From positions 4,650,001-4,714,000 of the forward strand of contig NW_027480449.1 of assembly GCF_051401765.1 (NCBI RefSeq): 64,000 nt of DNA, given 5' to 3'. Below the pieces are notes generated by a model. It made no database searches, was not told where the DNA came from, and saw only the letters and a list, made by a program, of their open reading frames with translations. Below, piece after piece: positions 39,300 to 52,195 of this stretch. Position numbers and translations under genes: made by a program. The DNA is from Calliopsis andreniformis. Taxonomy: Eukaryota; Arthropoda; Insecta; Hymenoptera; Andrenidae. Position 1 is the stretch's first letter. Each line of letters opens with the position of its first letter.

Positions 39300-40073
39300 A
39301 AGATTGACCATTGAGGATTGAGGATGAGGATTGAGGATTGAGGATTGAGGATTGAGGATTGAAGATTGAGTATTGAGGATTGAATATTGAGGATTGTGGA
39401 TTGAGGATTCACGATTGAGGATTGAAGATTGAGGATTGAGGATTGAGGATTGAGGATTGATCATTGAAGATTGAGGATTCGGTATTGAGGATTGAAGAAT
39501 GAGTATTGAGTATTGAGTATTGAGGATTGAGGATTGAAGATTGAATATTGAGGATTGAAGATTGACGATTGAGGATTGAGGATTGAGGATTGAGGATTGA
39601 AGATTGAGTATTGAGGATTGAAGATTGAGGATTGAGGATTGAGGATTGAGGATTGAGGATTGAGGATTGAGGATTGAACATTGAGTATTGAGGATTGAAG
39701 ATTGAGGATTGAGGATTGAGGATTGAGGATTGAGGATTGAGGATTGAGGATTGAGGATTGAGGATTGAGGATTGAAGATTGACCATTGAGGATTGAGGAT
39801 GAGGATTGAGGATTGAGGATTGAGGATTGAGGATTGAAGATTGAGTATTGAGGATTGAATATTGAGGATTGTGGATTGAGGATTCACGATTGAGGATTGA
39901 AGATTGAGGATTGAGGATTGAGGATTGAGGATTGATCATTGAAGATTGAGGATTCGGTATTGAGGATTGAAGAATGAGTATTGAGTATTGAGTATTGAGG
40001 ATTGAGGATTGAAGATTGAATATTGAGGATTGAAGATTGACGATTGAGGATTGAGGATTGAGGATTGAGGATT
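39300..40073. repeat. 475-bp tandem duplication (about 270 bp matched in each copy)
   Basis: TTGACCATTGAGG at about 39,305 and 39,780, and GATTCACGATTG at about 39,407 and 39,882, are both 475 bp apart with the same variant order between them. The copies part near 39,598 and 40,073. The spacing of 475 is 68 heptamers minus one base, explained by one six-base TGAGGA unit in each copy. Confidence 0.85.
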
Positions 40074-40080
40074 GAGGATT

Positions 40081-40680
40081 GAGGATTGAGGATTGAAGAT
40101 TGAGTATTGGGGATTGAAGATTGAGGATTGAGGATTGAGGATTGAACATTGAGGACTGAGGATTCAGGATTGAAGATTCAGTATTGAGGATAGAAGATTG
40201 AGGACTGAGAATTGTCGATTAAGGATTGAGGATGAGGTCTGAGGGTTGAGGATTGCGGTTTGAGGACTGAGGACTGAGGATTGAGGATTGAGAATTGAGG
40301 GTTGAGGATTGAGGTTTGAGGACTGGGGACTGAGGATTGAGGATTGAGGATTGAGGATTGAGGATTGAGGATTGAGGATTGAGGATTGAGGATTGAAGAT
40401 TGAGTATTGGGGATTGAAGATTGAGGATTGAGGATTGAGGATTGAACATTGAGGACTGAGGATTCAGGATTGAAGATTCAGTATTGAGGATAGAAGATTG
40501 AGGATTGAGAATTGTCGATTAAGGATTGAGGATGAGGTCTGAGGGTTGAGGATTGCGGTTTGAGGACTGAGGACTGAGGATTGAGGATTGAGAATTGAGG
40601 GTTGAGGATTGAGGTTTGAGGACTGAGGACTGAGGATTGAGGATTGAGAATTGAGGATTGAGGATTGAGGATTGAAGATT
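40081..40680. repeat. 300-bp perfect-register tandem duplication
   Basis: Bases from 40,081 repeat from 40,381 almost without change through the ATTGTCGATTAAGG and GAGGATGAGGTCTG tracts. I saw two differences: GGACTGAGAATTG against GGATTGAGAATTG, and CTGGGGA against CTGAGGA. The spacing of 300 is 43 heptamers minus one base, again from one six-base unit. It looks like one of the newest events in the window. Confidence 0.92.
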
Positions 40681-41464
40681 GGGGATTGGGTATTGAGGAT
40701 TGAAGAATGAGGAATGAGGATTGAGGATTGAGGATTGAGGATTGAGGATTGAAGACTGAGTATTGAGGATTGAAGATTGAGGATTGAGGAGTGAGTATTG
40801 AAGCTTGAGGATTTGGGACTGAGGATTGAAGATTGGGGTTTGAGGATTGAGGATTGAGGATTGAGGATGGAGGATTGAAGATTGAGGATTGGGTATTGTG
40901 GATTGAAGAATGAGTATTGAGGATTGAGGATTGAGGATTAAGGATTGAAGATTGAGTATTGAGGATTGAAGATTGACGATTGAGGATTGAGGATTGAGGA
41001 TTGAGGATTGAGGATTGAGGATTGAGGATTGAAGATTGAGTATTGAGGATTGAAGATTGAGGATTGTGGATTGAGGATTCACGATTGAGGATTGAAGATT
41101 GAGGATTGAGGATTGAGGATTGAGGATTGATCATTGAAGATTGAGGATTCGGTATTGAGGATTGAAGAATGAGTATTGAGTATTGAGGATTGAGGATTGA
41201 AGATTGAGTATTGAGGATTGAAGATTGACGATTGAGGATTGAGGATTGAGGATTGAGGATTGAGGATTGAGGATTGAGGATTGAGGATTGAGGAGTGAGT
41301 ATTGAAGATTGAGGATTTGGGACTGAGGATTGAAGATTGGGGTTTGAGGATTGAGGATTGAGGATTGAGGGTGGAGGATTGAAGATTGAGGATTGGGTAT
41401 TGTGGATTGAAGAATGAATATTGAGGATTGAGGATTGAGGATTAAGGATTGAAGATTGAGTATT

Positions 41465-44400
41465 GAGGATTGAAGATTGAGTATTGAGCATTGAAGCCTG
41501 ACGATTGAGGATTGAGTATTGAAGATTGAGGATTGAGGACTGAGTGTTGAATATTGATGTCTGAGGCCTGAGGATTGAGGATTGAGAATTGAGAATTGAG
41601 GATTGAGGATTGAAGATTGAGGATTGGGTATTGTGTATTGACGAATGAGGATTGAGGATTGCGGATTGAGGATTGAAGATTGAGTATTGAGGATTGAAGA
41701 TTGAGGATTGATGATTGAGGATTGAGGATTGGGGATTGAGGATTGCGAATTGAAGATTCAGTATTAAGGATTGAAGACTCAAAATTGAGGATGAGGATTG
41801 AACATTGAGTACTGAGTGTTGAGGGTTGAGTGATGAGAATTTATGTTTCTGGATAGAGATATGAAGATTGCAGATTGAGTATTGGGTATTGAAAACTGTG
41901 AATTGAGGATATTCTATTGAGGATTGAGGATTGACAACTGAATGTTGAGGACTGAGGGCTGAAGATTGAGGATTCAGGATTGAGGATTCAGAATTGAGGT
42001 TTGAGGACTGAGGATTGAGGATTGAAGATTGAGTATTGAGGATTGAAGATTGAGGGTTGAGGATTGAGGATTGAGGATTGAGGATGAGGGCTGAGGGTTG
42101 AGGATTGAGGTTTGAGGGCTAAGGACAGAGGATTGAGGATTGAGAATTGAGGATTGAGGATTGAGGATTGAAGATTGATAATTGGGTATTGAGGATCGAA
42201 GAATGAGGATTGAGGATTGAGGATTGAGGATTGAGGATAGAAGATTGAGTATTGAGGATTGAAGATTGACGATTGAGGATTGAGGATTGAGGATTGAGGA
42301 TTGAGGATTGAGGGTTGAGGATTGAAGATTGAGTATTGAGGATTGACGATTGAGGATTGAGGATTGAGTATTGACGATTGAGGATTGCAGACTGAGTATT
42401 GAGGATTGACGATGGGAGGATTGAGGATTGCGGATAGAAGATTGAGAATTGGGGACTGAGGATTCAAGATTGAGGATCGAAGATTGAGAATTGAGAATTG
42501 AAGATTGATAATTGAGGATTCAGGATTGAAGATTGAGTATTGAGGATAGAAGATTGAGGATTGAGGATTGTCGATTAAGGCCTGAGGATGAGGGCTGAAG
42601 GTTGAGGATTGAGGTTTGAGGATTGAAGAATGAGGATTGAGGATTGAGGATTGAGGATTGAGGATTGATGATTGAGGATCGAGGACTGAGGATTGAGGAT
42701 TGAGGATTGAAGAATGAGGATTGAGGATTGAGGATTGAGGGTTGAGGATTGAAAACTGAGTATTGAGGATTGAAGATTGAGGATTGAGGAGTGAGTATTG
42801 AAGATTGAGGATTTGGGACTGAGGATTGAAGATTGGGGTTTGAGGATTGAGCATTGAGGATTGAGGATGGAGGATTGAAGATTGAGGATTGGGTATTGTG
42901 GATTGAAGAATGAGTATTGGGGATTGAGGATTGAGGATTAAGGATTGAAGATTGAGTATTGAGGATTGAAGATTGACCATTGAGGATTGAGGATTGAGGA
43001 TTAACGATTGAAGATTGAGTATTGAGGATAGAAGATTGACGATTGAGGATTGAGGATTGAGGATTGAGGATTGAGGATTGAGGATTGATGATTGAGGATC
43101 GAAGATTGAGTATTGAGGATTGAAGATTGAGGATTGTGGATTGAGGATTCACGATTGAGGATTGAAGATTGAGGATTGAGGATTGAGGATTGAGGATTGA
43201 TCATTGAAGATTGAGGATTCGGTATTGAGGATTGAAGAATGAGTATTGAGTATTGAGTATTGAGAATTGAGGATTGAAGATTGAGTATTGAAGATTGAAG
43301 ATTGACGATTGAGGATTGAGGATTGAGGATTGAGGATTGAGGATTGAGGATTGAGGATTGAAGATTGAGGATTGGGGATTGAAGATTGAGGATTGAGGAT
43401 TGAGGATTGAGGATTGAGCATTGAAGATTGAGTGATGAGGATTGAAGACTAAGATTGAGGATTGAGGTTTGAGGATTGAGGATTGAGGATTGAGGATTGA
43501 AGATTGAGTATTGAGGATTGAAGATTGAGGATTGAGGATTGAGGATTCAGGATTGAGGATTGAAGATTGAGTACTGAGGATTGAAGATTAAGATTGAGGA
43601 TTGAGGATTGAGGGTTGAGGATTGAGGATTGAGGATTGAGGATTGAAGATTGAGGATTGCGTATTGAGGATAGAACATTGAGGATTGAGTATTGAGTATT
43701 GAGGATTGAGGATTGAGGGTTGAATATTGAATATTGATGATTGAAGGTTGCGGATCGAGGATTGAGGGTTGTGGATTGAGTACGAGGACTGAGGGTTGAG
43801 TATTGATGGTTGAGGTCTGAGGATTGAGGATTGAGGATTGAGGATTGATGATTGAGGATTCAGGATTGAGGATTGAAGATTGAGGATTGGGTATTGAGGA
43901 TTGAAGAATGAGGATTGAGGATTGAGGGTTGAGGATTGAGGATTGAAGATTGAGTATTGAGGATTGAAGGTTGACGATTGAGGATTGAGGATTGAGGATT
44001 GAGGATTGAGGATTGACGATTGAGGATTGAGGATTGAAGATTGAGTATTGAGGATTGACGATTGAGGATTGTGTATTGAGGATTGACGATTGAGGATTGA
44101 AGATTGAGGATTGAGGATTGAGGATTGAGGATTGAGGATTGAAGATTGAGGATTGGGTATTGAGGATTGAAGAATGTGGATTGAGTATTGAGTATTGAGG
44201 ATTGAGGATTGAAGATTGAGTATTGAGGATTGAAGATTGACGATTGAGGATTGAGGATTGAGGATTGAGGATTGAGGATTGAGGATTGAGGATTGAAGAT
44301 TGAGTATTGGGGATTGAAGATTGAGGATTGAGGATTGAGGATTGAGGATTGAGGATTGAGGATTGAGGATTGAGGATTGAGGATTGAGGATTGGAGATTG

Positions 44401-44812
44401 AGTACTGAGGATTGAAGATTAAGATTGACGATTGAGGATTGAGGATTGAGGATTGAGGATTGAGGATTGAGGATTGCGTATTGAGGATAGAACATTGAGG
44501 ATTGAGGATTCGGTATTGAGGATTGAGGATTGAGGATTGAAGATTGAATATTGATGATTGAAGATTGAGGATCGAGGATTGAGGGTTGTGGATTGAGGAC
44601 GAGGACTGAGGGTTGAGTATTGATGTTTGAGGTCTGAGGATTGAGGGTTGAGGATTGAGAATTGAGGATTGAGGATTGAGGATTGAAGATTGAGGATTGG
44701 GTGTTGAGGATTGAAGAATGAGGATTGAGGATTGAGGATTGAGCATTGAGGATTGAGGATTGCGGATAGAAGATTGAGGATTGGGTATTGCGGATTGAAC
44801 ATTGAGGATTGA
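41465..44812. repeat. Zone E 3,348-bp duplicate, copy 1
   Basis: It matches 45,014 to 48,361 at a constant 3,549-bp spacing (507 heptamers). For example, GCATTGAAGCCTG is at 41,488 and 45,037, and the degenerate tracts are at 41,845 and 45,394. The match starts just before TTGAAGATTGAGTATTGAGC and ends at CATTGAGGATTGA, after which this copy reads CGATTG and the other GGATTG. I noticed fewer than ten base differences over the whole length. Confidence 0.93.
41845..41944. repeat. Degenerate tract 24 (class f)
   Basis: GTTTCTGGATAG with AGATATGAAG. It ends CTGAATG. Confidence 0.9.
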
Positions 44813-45013
44813 CGATTGAGGATTGAGGATTGAGGATTGAGGATTGAGGATTGATGTTTGAGGTCTGAGGATTGAGGATAGAGGATTGAGGATTGAGGAT
44901 TGAGGACTCAGGTTTGAGGATTCAGGATTGAGGATTCAGGATTGTGGTTCGAGGACAGAGGATTGATGCTTGAGGATTGAGTATTGAGGATTGAGGATTG
45001 AGGATTGAGGATT
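44813..45013. repeat. 201-bp patch between the zone E duplicates
   Basis: The patch matches neither flanking duplicate. Its order (GACGATTG, TTGATGTTTGAGGTCTG, GACTCAGGTTTG, GTTCGAGGACAGAGG, TTGATGCTTG) is the one found from about 36,810 to 37,010 and again near 37,960. The GACTCAGG variant was seen only in these three places. Confidence 0.83.
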
Positions 45014-48000
45014 GAGGATTGAAGATTGAGTATTGAGCATTGAAGCCTGACGATTGAGGATTGAGTATTGAAGATTGAGGATTGAGGACTGAGTGTTGAA
45101 TATTGATGTCTGAGGCCTGAGGATTGAGGATTGAGAATTGAGAATTGAGGATTGAGGATTGAAGATTGAGGATTGGGTATTGTGTATTGACGAATGAGGA
45201 TTGAGGATTGCGGATTGAGGATTGAAGATTGAGTATTGAGGATTGAAGATTGAGGATTGATGATTGAGGATTGAGGATTGGGGATTGAGGATTGCGAATT
45301 GAAGATTCAGTATTAAGGATTGAAGACTCAAAATTGAGGATGAGGATTGAACATTGAGTACTGAGTGTTGAGGGTTGAGTGATGAGAATTTATGTTTCTG
45401 GATAGAGATATGAAGATTGCAGATTGAGTATTGGGTATTGAAAACTGTGAATTGAGGATATTCTATTGAGGATTGAGGATTGACAACTGAATGTTGAGGA
45501 CTGAGGGCTGAAGATTGAGGATTCAGGATTGAGGATTCAGAATTGAGGTTTGAGGACTGAGGATTGAGGATTGAAGATTGAGTATTGAGGATTGAAGATT
45601 GAGGGTTGAGGATTGAGGATTGAGGATTGAGGATGAGGGCTGAGGGTTGAGGATTGAGGTTTGAGGACTAAGGACAGAGGATTGAGGATTGAGAATTGAG
45701 GATTGAGGATTGAGGATTGAAGATTGATAATTGGGTATTGAGGATCGAAGAATGAGGATTGAGGATTGAGGATTGAGGATTGAGGATAGAAGATTGAGTA
45801 TTGAGGATTGAAGATTGACGATTGAGGATTGAGGATTGAGGATTGAGGATTGAGGATTGAGGGTTGAGGATTGAAGATTGAGTATTGAGGATTGACGATT
45901 GAGGATTGAGGATTGAGTATTGACGATTGAGGATTGCAGACTGAGTATTGAGGATTGACGATGGGAGGATTGAGGATTGCGGATAGAAGATTGAGAATTG
46001 GGGACTGAGGATTCAAGATTGAGGATCGAAGATTGAGAATTGAGAATTGAAGATTGATAATTGAGGATTCAGGATTGAAGATTGAGTATTGAGGATAGAA
46101 GATTGAGGATTGAGGATTGTCGATTAAGGCCTGAGGATGAGGGCTGAAGGTTGAGGATTGAGGTTTGAGGATTGAAGAATGAGGATTGAGGATTGAGGAT
46201 TGAGGATTGAGGATTGATGATTGAGGATCGAGGACTGAGGATTGAGGATTGAGGATTGAAGAATGAGGATTGAGGATTGAGGATTGAGGGTTGAGGATTG
46301 AAAACTGAGTATTGAGGATTGAAGATTGAGGATTGAGGAGTGAGTATTGAAGATTGAGGATTTGGGACTGAGGATTGAAGTTTGGGGTTTGAGGATTGAG
46401 CATTGAGGATTGAGGATGGAGGATTGAAGATTGAGGATTGGGTATTGTGGATTGAAGAATGAGTATTGGGGATTGAGGATTGAGGATTAAGGATTGAAGA
46501 TTGAGTATTGAGGATTGAAGATTGACCATTGAGGATTGAGGATTGAGGATTAACGATTGAAGATTGAGTATTGAGGATAGAAGATTGACGATTGAGGATT
46601 GAGGATTGAGGATTGAGGATTGAGGATTGAGGATTGATGATTGAGGATCGAAGACTGAGTATTGAGGATTGAAGATTGAGGATTGTGGATTGAGGATTCA
46701 CGATTGAGGATTGAAGATTGAGGATTGAGGATTGAGGATTGAGGATTGATCATTGAAGATTGAGGATTCGGTATTGAGGATTGAAGAATGAGTATTGAGT
46801 ATTGAGTATTGAGAATTGAGGATTGAAGATTGAGTATTGAAGATTGAAGATTGACGATTGAGGATTGAGGATTGAGGATTGAGGATTGAGGATTGAGGAT
46901 TGAGGATTGAAGATTGAGGATTGGGGATTGAAGATTGAGGATTGAGGATTGAGGATTGAGGATTGAGCATTGAAGATTGAGTGATGAGGATTGAAGACTA
47001 AGATTGAGGATTGAGGTTTGAGGATTGAGGATTGAGGATTGAGGATTGAAGATTGAGTATTGAGGATTGAAGATTGAGGATTGAGGATTGAGGATTCAGG
47101 ATTGAGGATTGAAGATTGAGTACTGAGGATTGAAGATTAAGATTGAGGATTGAGGATTGAGGGTTGAGGATTGAGGATTGAGGATTGAGGATTGAAGATT
47201 GAGGATTGCGTATTGAGGATAGAACATTGAGGATTGAGTATTGAGTATTGAGGATTGAGGATTGAGGGTTGAATATTGAATATTGATGATTGAAGGTTGC
47301 GGATCGAGGATTGAGGGTTGTGGATTGAGTACGAGGACTGAGGGTTGAGTATTGATGGTTGAGGTCTGAGGATTGAGGATTGAGGATTGAGGATTGATGA
47401 TTGAGGATTCAGGATTGAGGATTGAAGATTGAGGATTGGGTATTGAGGATTGAAGAATGAGGATTGAGGATTGAGGGTTGAGGATTGAGGATTGAAGATT
47501 GAGTATTGAGGATTGAAGGTTGACGATTGAGGATTGAGGATTGAGGATTGAGGATTGAGGATTGACGATTGAGGATTGAGGATTGAAGATTGAGTATTGA
47601 GGATTGACGATTGAGGATTGTGTATTGAGGATTGACGATTGAGGATTGAAGATTGAGGATTGAGGATTGAGGATTGAGGATTGAGGATTGAAGATTGAGG
47701 ATTGGGTATTGAGGATTGAAGAATGAGGATTGAGTATTGAGTATTGAGGATTGAGGATTGAAGATTGAGTATTGAGGATTGAAGATTGACGATTGAGGAT
47801 TGAGGATTGAGGATTGAGGATTGAGGATTGAGGATTGAGGATTGAAGATTGAGTATTGGGGATTGAAGATTCAGGATTGAGGATTGAGGATTGAGGATTG
47901 AGGATTGAGGATTGAGGATTGAGGATTGAGGATTGAGGATTGGAGATTGAGTACTGAGGATTGAAGATTAAGATTGACGATTGAGGATTGAGGATTGAGG

Positions 48001-48361
48001 ATTGAGGATTGAGGATTGAGGATTGCGTATTGAGGATAGAACATTGAGGATTGAGGATTCGGTATTGAGGATTGAGGATTGAGGATTGAAGATTGAATAT
48101 TGATGATTGAAGATTGAGGATCGAGGATTGAGGGTTGTGGATTGAGGACGAGGACTGAGGGTTGAGTATTGATGTTTGAGGTCTGAGGATTGAGGGTTGA
48201 GGATTGAGAATTGAGGATTGAGGATTGAGGATTGAAGATTGAGGATTGGGTGTTGAGGATTGAAGAATGAGGATTGAGGATTGAGGATTGAGCATTGAGG
48301 ATTGAGGATTGCGGATAGAAGATTGAGGATTGGGTATTGCGGATTGAACATTGAGGATTGA
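45014..48361. repeat. Zone E 3,348-bp duplicate, copy 2
   Basis: It is the partner of the copy starting at 41,465. Private changes include GAAGTTTGGGG near 46,379 for GAAGATTGGGG, AAGACTGAG near 46,651 for AAGATTGAG, and AAGATTCAGG near 47,868 for AAGATTGAGG. The scarcity of differences in an otherwise variable array marks this as a recent segmental event. Confidence 0.93.
45394..45493. repeat. Degenerate tract 25 (class f)
   Basis: Same form as tract 24, 3,549 bp later. Confidence 0.9.
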
Positions 48362-48641
48362 GGATTGAGTATTGAGGATTGAGGACTGAAGGTTGAATAT
48401 TGATGATTGAATATTGAGGATTGAGGATTGATGGTTGTGGATTGAGGACGAGGACTGAGGGTTGAGTATTGCTGTTTGAGGTCTGAGGATTGAGGATTGA
48501 GGATTGAGAATTGAGGATTGAGGATTGAGGATTGAAGATTGAGAATTGGGTATTCAGGATTGAAGAATGAGGATTGAGGATTGAGGATTGAGTATTGAGG
48601 ATTGAAGACTGAGTGTTGAGGGTTGAGTGATGAGAATTGAT

Positions 48642-48741
48642 GTTTGTGGATAGAGATTTGAAGATTGCAGATTGAGTATTGAGTATTGAAAACTGTGAAT
48701 TGATGATATTCTCTTGAGGATTGAGGATTGGCAACTGATTG
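48642..48741. repeat. Degenerate tract 26 (class h)
   Basis: Class h has ATATTCTCTTGAGG. This copy has GATTGGCAACTG. Confidence 0.9.
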
Positions 48742-50666
48742 TTGAGGACTGAGGGCTGAAGGTTGAGGATTCAGGATTGAGGATTCAGGATTGTGGATTG
48801 AGGATTGAGGATTGAGAATTGAAGATTGAGGATTGAGTATTGGGGGTTGTGGATTGAGGACGAGGACTGAGGGTTGAGGATTGAGGATTGAAGAATGAGG
48901 ATTGAGGATTGAGGATTGAGGGTTGAGGATTGAAGATTGAGGATTGTGTACTGAGGATTGAAGAATGAGGATTGAGTATTGAGTATTGAGGATTGAGGAT
49001 TGAGGATTGAGGATTGAAGATTGAGGATTAGGTATTGAGGATTGAAGAATGAGGATTGAGTATTGAGTATTGAGGATTGAGGATTGAAGATTGAGTATTG
49101 AGGATTGAAGATTGACGATTGAGGATTGAGGATTGAGGATTGAGGATTGAGGATTGAGGATTGATGATTGAGGATCGAGGACTGAGGATTGAGGATTGAG
49201 GATTGAAGAATGAGGATTGAGGATTGAGGATTGAGGGTTGAGGATTGAAAACTGAGTATTGAGGATTGAAGATTGAGGATTGAGGAGTGAGTATTGAAGA
49301 TTGAGGATTTGGGACTGAGGATTGAAGATTGGGGTTTGAGGATTGAGCATTGAAGATTGAGTATTGAGGATTGAAGGTTGACGATTGAGGATTGAGGATT
49401 GAGGATTGAGGATTGAGGATTGAGGATTGAGGATTGAGGATTGAAGATTGAGTATTGAGGATTGACGATTGAGGATTGTGTATTGAGGATTGACGATTGA
49501 GGATTGAAGATTGAGGATTGAGGATTTAGGATTGAGGATTGAGGATTGAAGATTGAGGATTGGGTATTGAGGATTGAAGAATGAGGATTGAGTATTGAGT
49601 ATTGAGGATTGAGGATTGAAGATTGAGTATTGAGGATTGAAGATTGACGATTGAGGATTGAGGATTGAGGATTGAGGATTGAGGATTGAGGATTGAGGAT
49701 TGAAGATTGAGTATTGGGGATTGAAGATTGAGGATTGAGGATTGAGGATTGAGGATTGAGGATTGAGGATTGAAGATTGAGTACTGAGGATTGACGATTA
49801 AGATTGAGGATTGAGGATTGAGGATTGAGGATTGAGGATTGAGGATTCAAGATTGAGTATTGAGGATTGAAGATTGAGGATTGAGGATTGAGGATTGAGG
49901 ATTGAGGATTGAAGATTAAGATTGACGATTGAGGATTGAGGATTGAGGATTGAGGATTGAGGATCGAGGATTCAAGAATGAGGATTGCGTATTGAGGATA
50001 GAACATTGAGGATTGAGGATTCGGTATTGAGGATTGAGGATTGAGGATTGAAGATTGAATATTGATGATTGAAGATTGAGGATCGAGGATTGAGGGTTGT
50101 GGATTGAGGACGAGGACTGAGGGTTGAGTATTGATGTTTGAGGTCTGAGGATTGAGGGTTGAGGATTGAGAATTGAGGATTGAGGATTGAGGATTGAAGA
50201 TTGAGGATTGGGTGTTGAGGATTGAAGAATGAGGATTGAGTATTGAGGATTGAGGATTGAGGATTGAAGATTGAGTATAGAGGATTGAATATTGAGTATT
50301 GAGGATTGAGGATTGAGCATTGAGGATTGAGGATTGCGGATAGAAGATTGAGGATTGGGTATTGCGGATTGAACATTGAGGATTGAGGATTGAGGATTGA
50401 GGATTGAGGACTGAAGGTTGAATATTGATGATTGAATATTGAGGATTGAGGATTGATGGTTGTGGATTGAGGACGAGGACTGAGGGTTGAGTATTGCTGT
50501 TTGAGGTCTGAGGATTGAGGATTGAGGATTGAGAATTGAGGATTGAGGATTGAGGATTGAAGATTGAGAATTGGGTATTCAGGATTGAAGAATGAGGATT
50601 GAGGATTGAGGATTGAGTATTGAGGATTGAAGACTGAGTGTTGAGGGTTGAGTGATGAGAATTGAT

Positions 50667-50766
50667 GTTTGTGGATAGAGATTTGAAGATTGCAGATTGA
50701 GTATTGTGTATTGAAAACTGTGAATTGATGATATTCTCTTGAGGATTGAGGATTGGCAACTGATTG
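50667..50766. repeat. Degenerate tract 27 (class h)
   Basis: Class h with GGCAACTG like tract 26, and TATTGTGTATTG. Confidence 0.9.
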
Positions 50767-51200
50767 TTGAGGACTGAGGGCTGAAGGTTGAGGATTCAGG
50801 ATTGAGGATTCAGGATTGTGGATTGAGGATTGAGGATTGAGAATTGAAGATTGAGGATTGAGTATTGGGGGTTGTGGATTGAGGACGAGGACTGAGGGTT
50901 GAGTATTGATGTTTGAGGTCTGAGGATTGAGGGTTGAGGATTGAGAATTGAGGATTGAGGATTGAAGATTGAGGATTGTGTACTGAGGATTGAAGAATGA
51001 GGATTGAGTATTGAGTATTGAGGATTGAGGATTGAGGATTGAGGATTGAAGATTGAGGATTAGGTATTGAGGATTGAAGAATGAGGATTGAGTATTGAGT
51101 ATTGAGGATTGAGGATTGAAGATTGAGTATTGAGGATTGAAGATTGACGATTGAGGATTGAGGATTGAGGATTGAGGATTGAGGATTGAGGATTGAGGAT

Positions 51201-51408
51201 TGAAGATTGAGTATTGGGTATTGAAGATTGAGGATTGAGGATTGAGGATTGTGGATTGAGGATTGAAGATTGAGTACTGAGGATTGAAGATTAAGATTGA
51301 GGATTGAAGATTGAGTATTGGGTATTGAAGATTGAGGATTGAGGATTGAGGATTGTGGATTGAGGATTGAAGATTGAGTACTGAGGATTGAAGATTAAGA
51401 TTGAGGAT
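51201..51408. repeat. 104-bp tandem duplication
   Basis: GTATTGGGTATTGAAG at 51,211 returns at 51,315, followed in both places by GATTGTGGATTGAGG and GTACTGAGGATTGAAG and then GATTAAGATTG. The spacing of 104 is 15 heptamers minus one base, owing to one TTAAGA unit. Confidence 0.9.
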
Positions 51409-52095
51409 TGAGGATTGCATATTGAGGATAGAACATTGAGGATTGAAGATTGAGTATTGAGGATTGAGGATTGAGGATTGAAAATTGAATATTGATGATT
51501 GAAGATTGAGGATCGAGGATTGAGTGTTGTGGATTGAGGACGAGGACTGAGGGTTGAGTATTGATGTTTGAGGTCTGAGGATTGAGGATTGAGGATTGCG
51601 AATTGAGGATTGAGGATTGAGGATTGAAGATTGAGGATTGGGTGTTGAGGATTGAAGAATGAGGATTGAGGATTGAGGATTGAGGATTGAGGATTGAAGA
51701 TTGAGTATTGAGGATTGAATATTGAGGATTGAGGATTGAGGATTGAGCATTGAGGATTGAGGATTGCGGATAGAAGATTGAGGATTGGGTATTGCGGAAT
51801 GAACATTGAGGATTGAGGATTGAGGATTGAGGATTGAGGACTGAAGATTGAATATTGATGATTGAATATTGAGGATTGAGGATTGATGGTTGTGGATTGA
51901 CGACAGGACTGAGGGTTGAGTATTGCTGTTTGAGGTCTGAGGATTGAGGACTGAGGATTGAGAATTGAGGATTGAGGATTGAGGATTGAAGATTGAGAAT
52001 TGGGTATTCAGGATTGAAGAATGAGGATTGAGGATTGAGGATTGAGTATTGAGGATTGAAGACTGAGTGTTGAGGGTTGAGTGATGAGAATTGAT

Positions 52096-52195
52096 GTTTG
52101 TGGATAGAGATTTGAAGATTGCAGATTGAGTATTGAGTATTGAAAACTGTGAATTGATGATATTCCCTTGAGGATTGAGGATTGACAACTGATTG
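52096..52195. repeat. Degenerate tract 28 (class h variant)
   Basis: It has ATATTCCCTTGAGG. Confidence 0.9.

Noticed and set aside
37962..39887. 641-codon minus-strand frame
   Set aside because: It is the same artefact. It spans a duplication border and a degenerate tract without any change in composition.
49972..52188. 738-codon minus-strand frame, and the 662-codon frame at 48771-50759
   Set aside because: They overlap each other in different frames and carry the same heptapeptide series. This is a property of the 7-bp unit, not of two genes.
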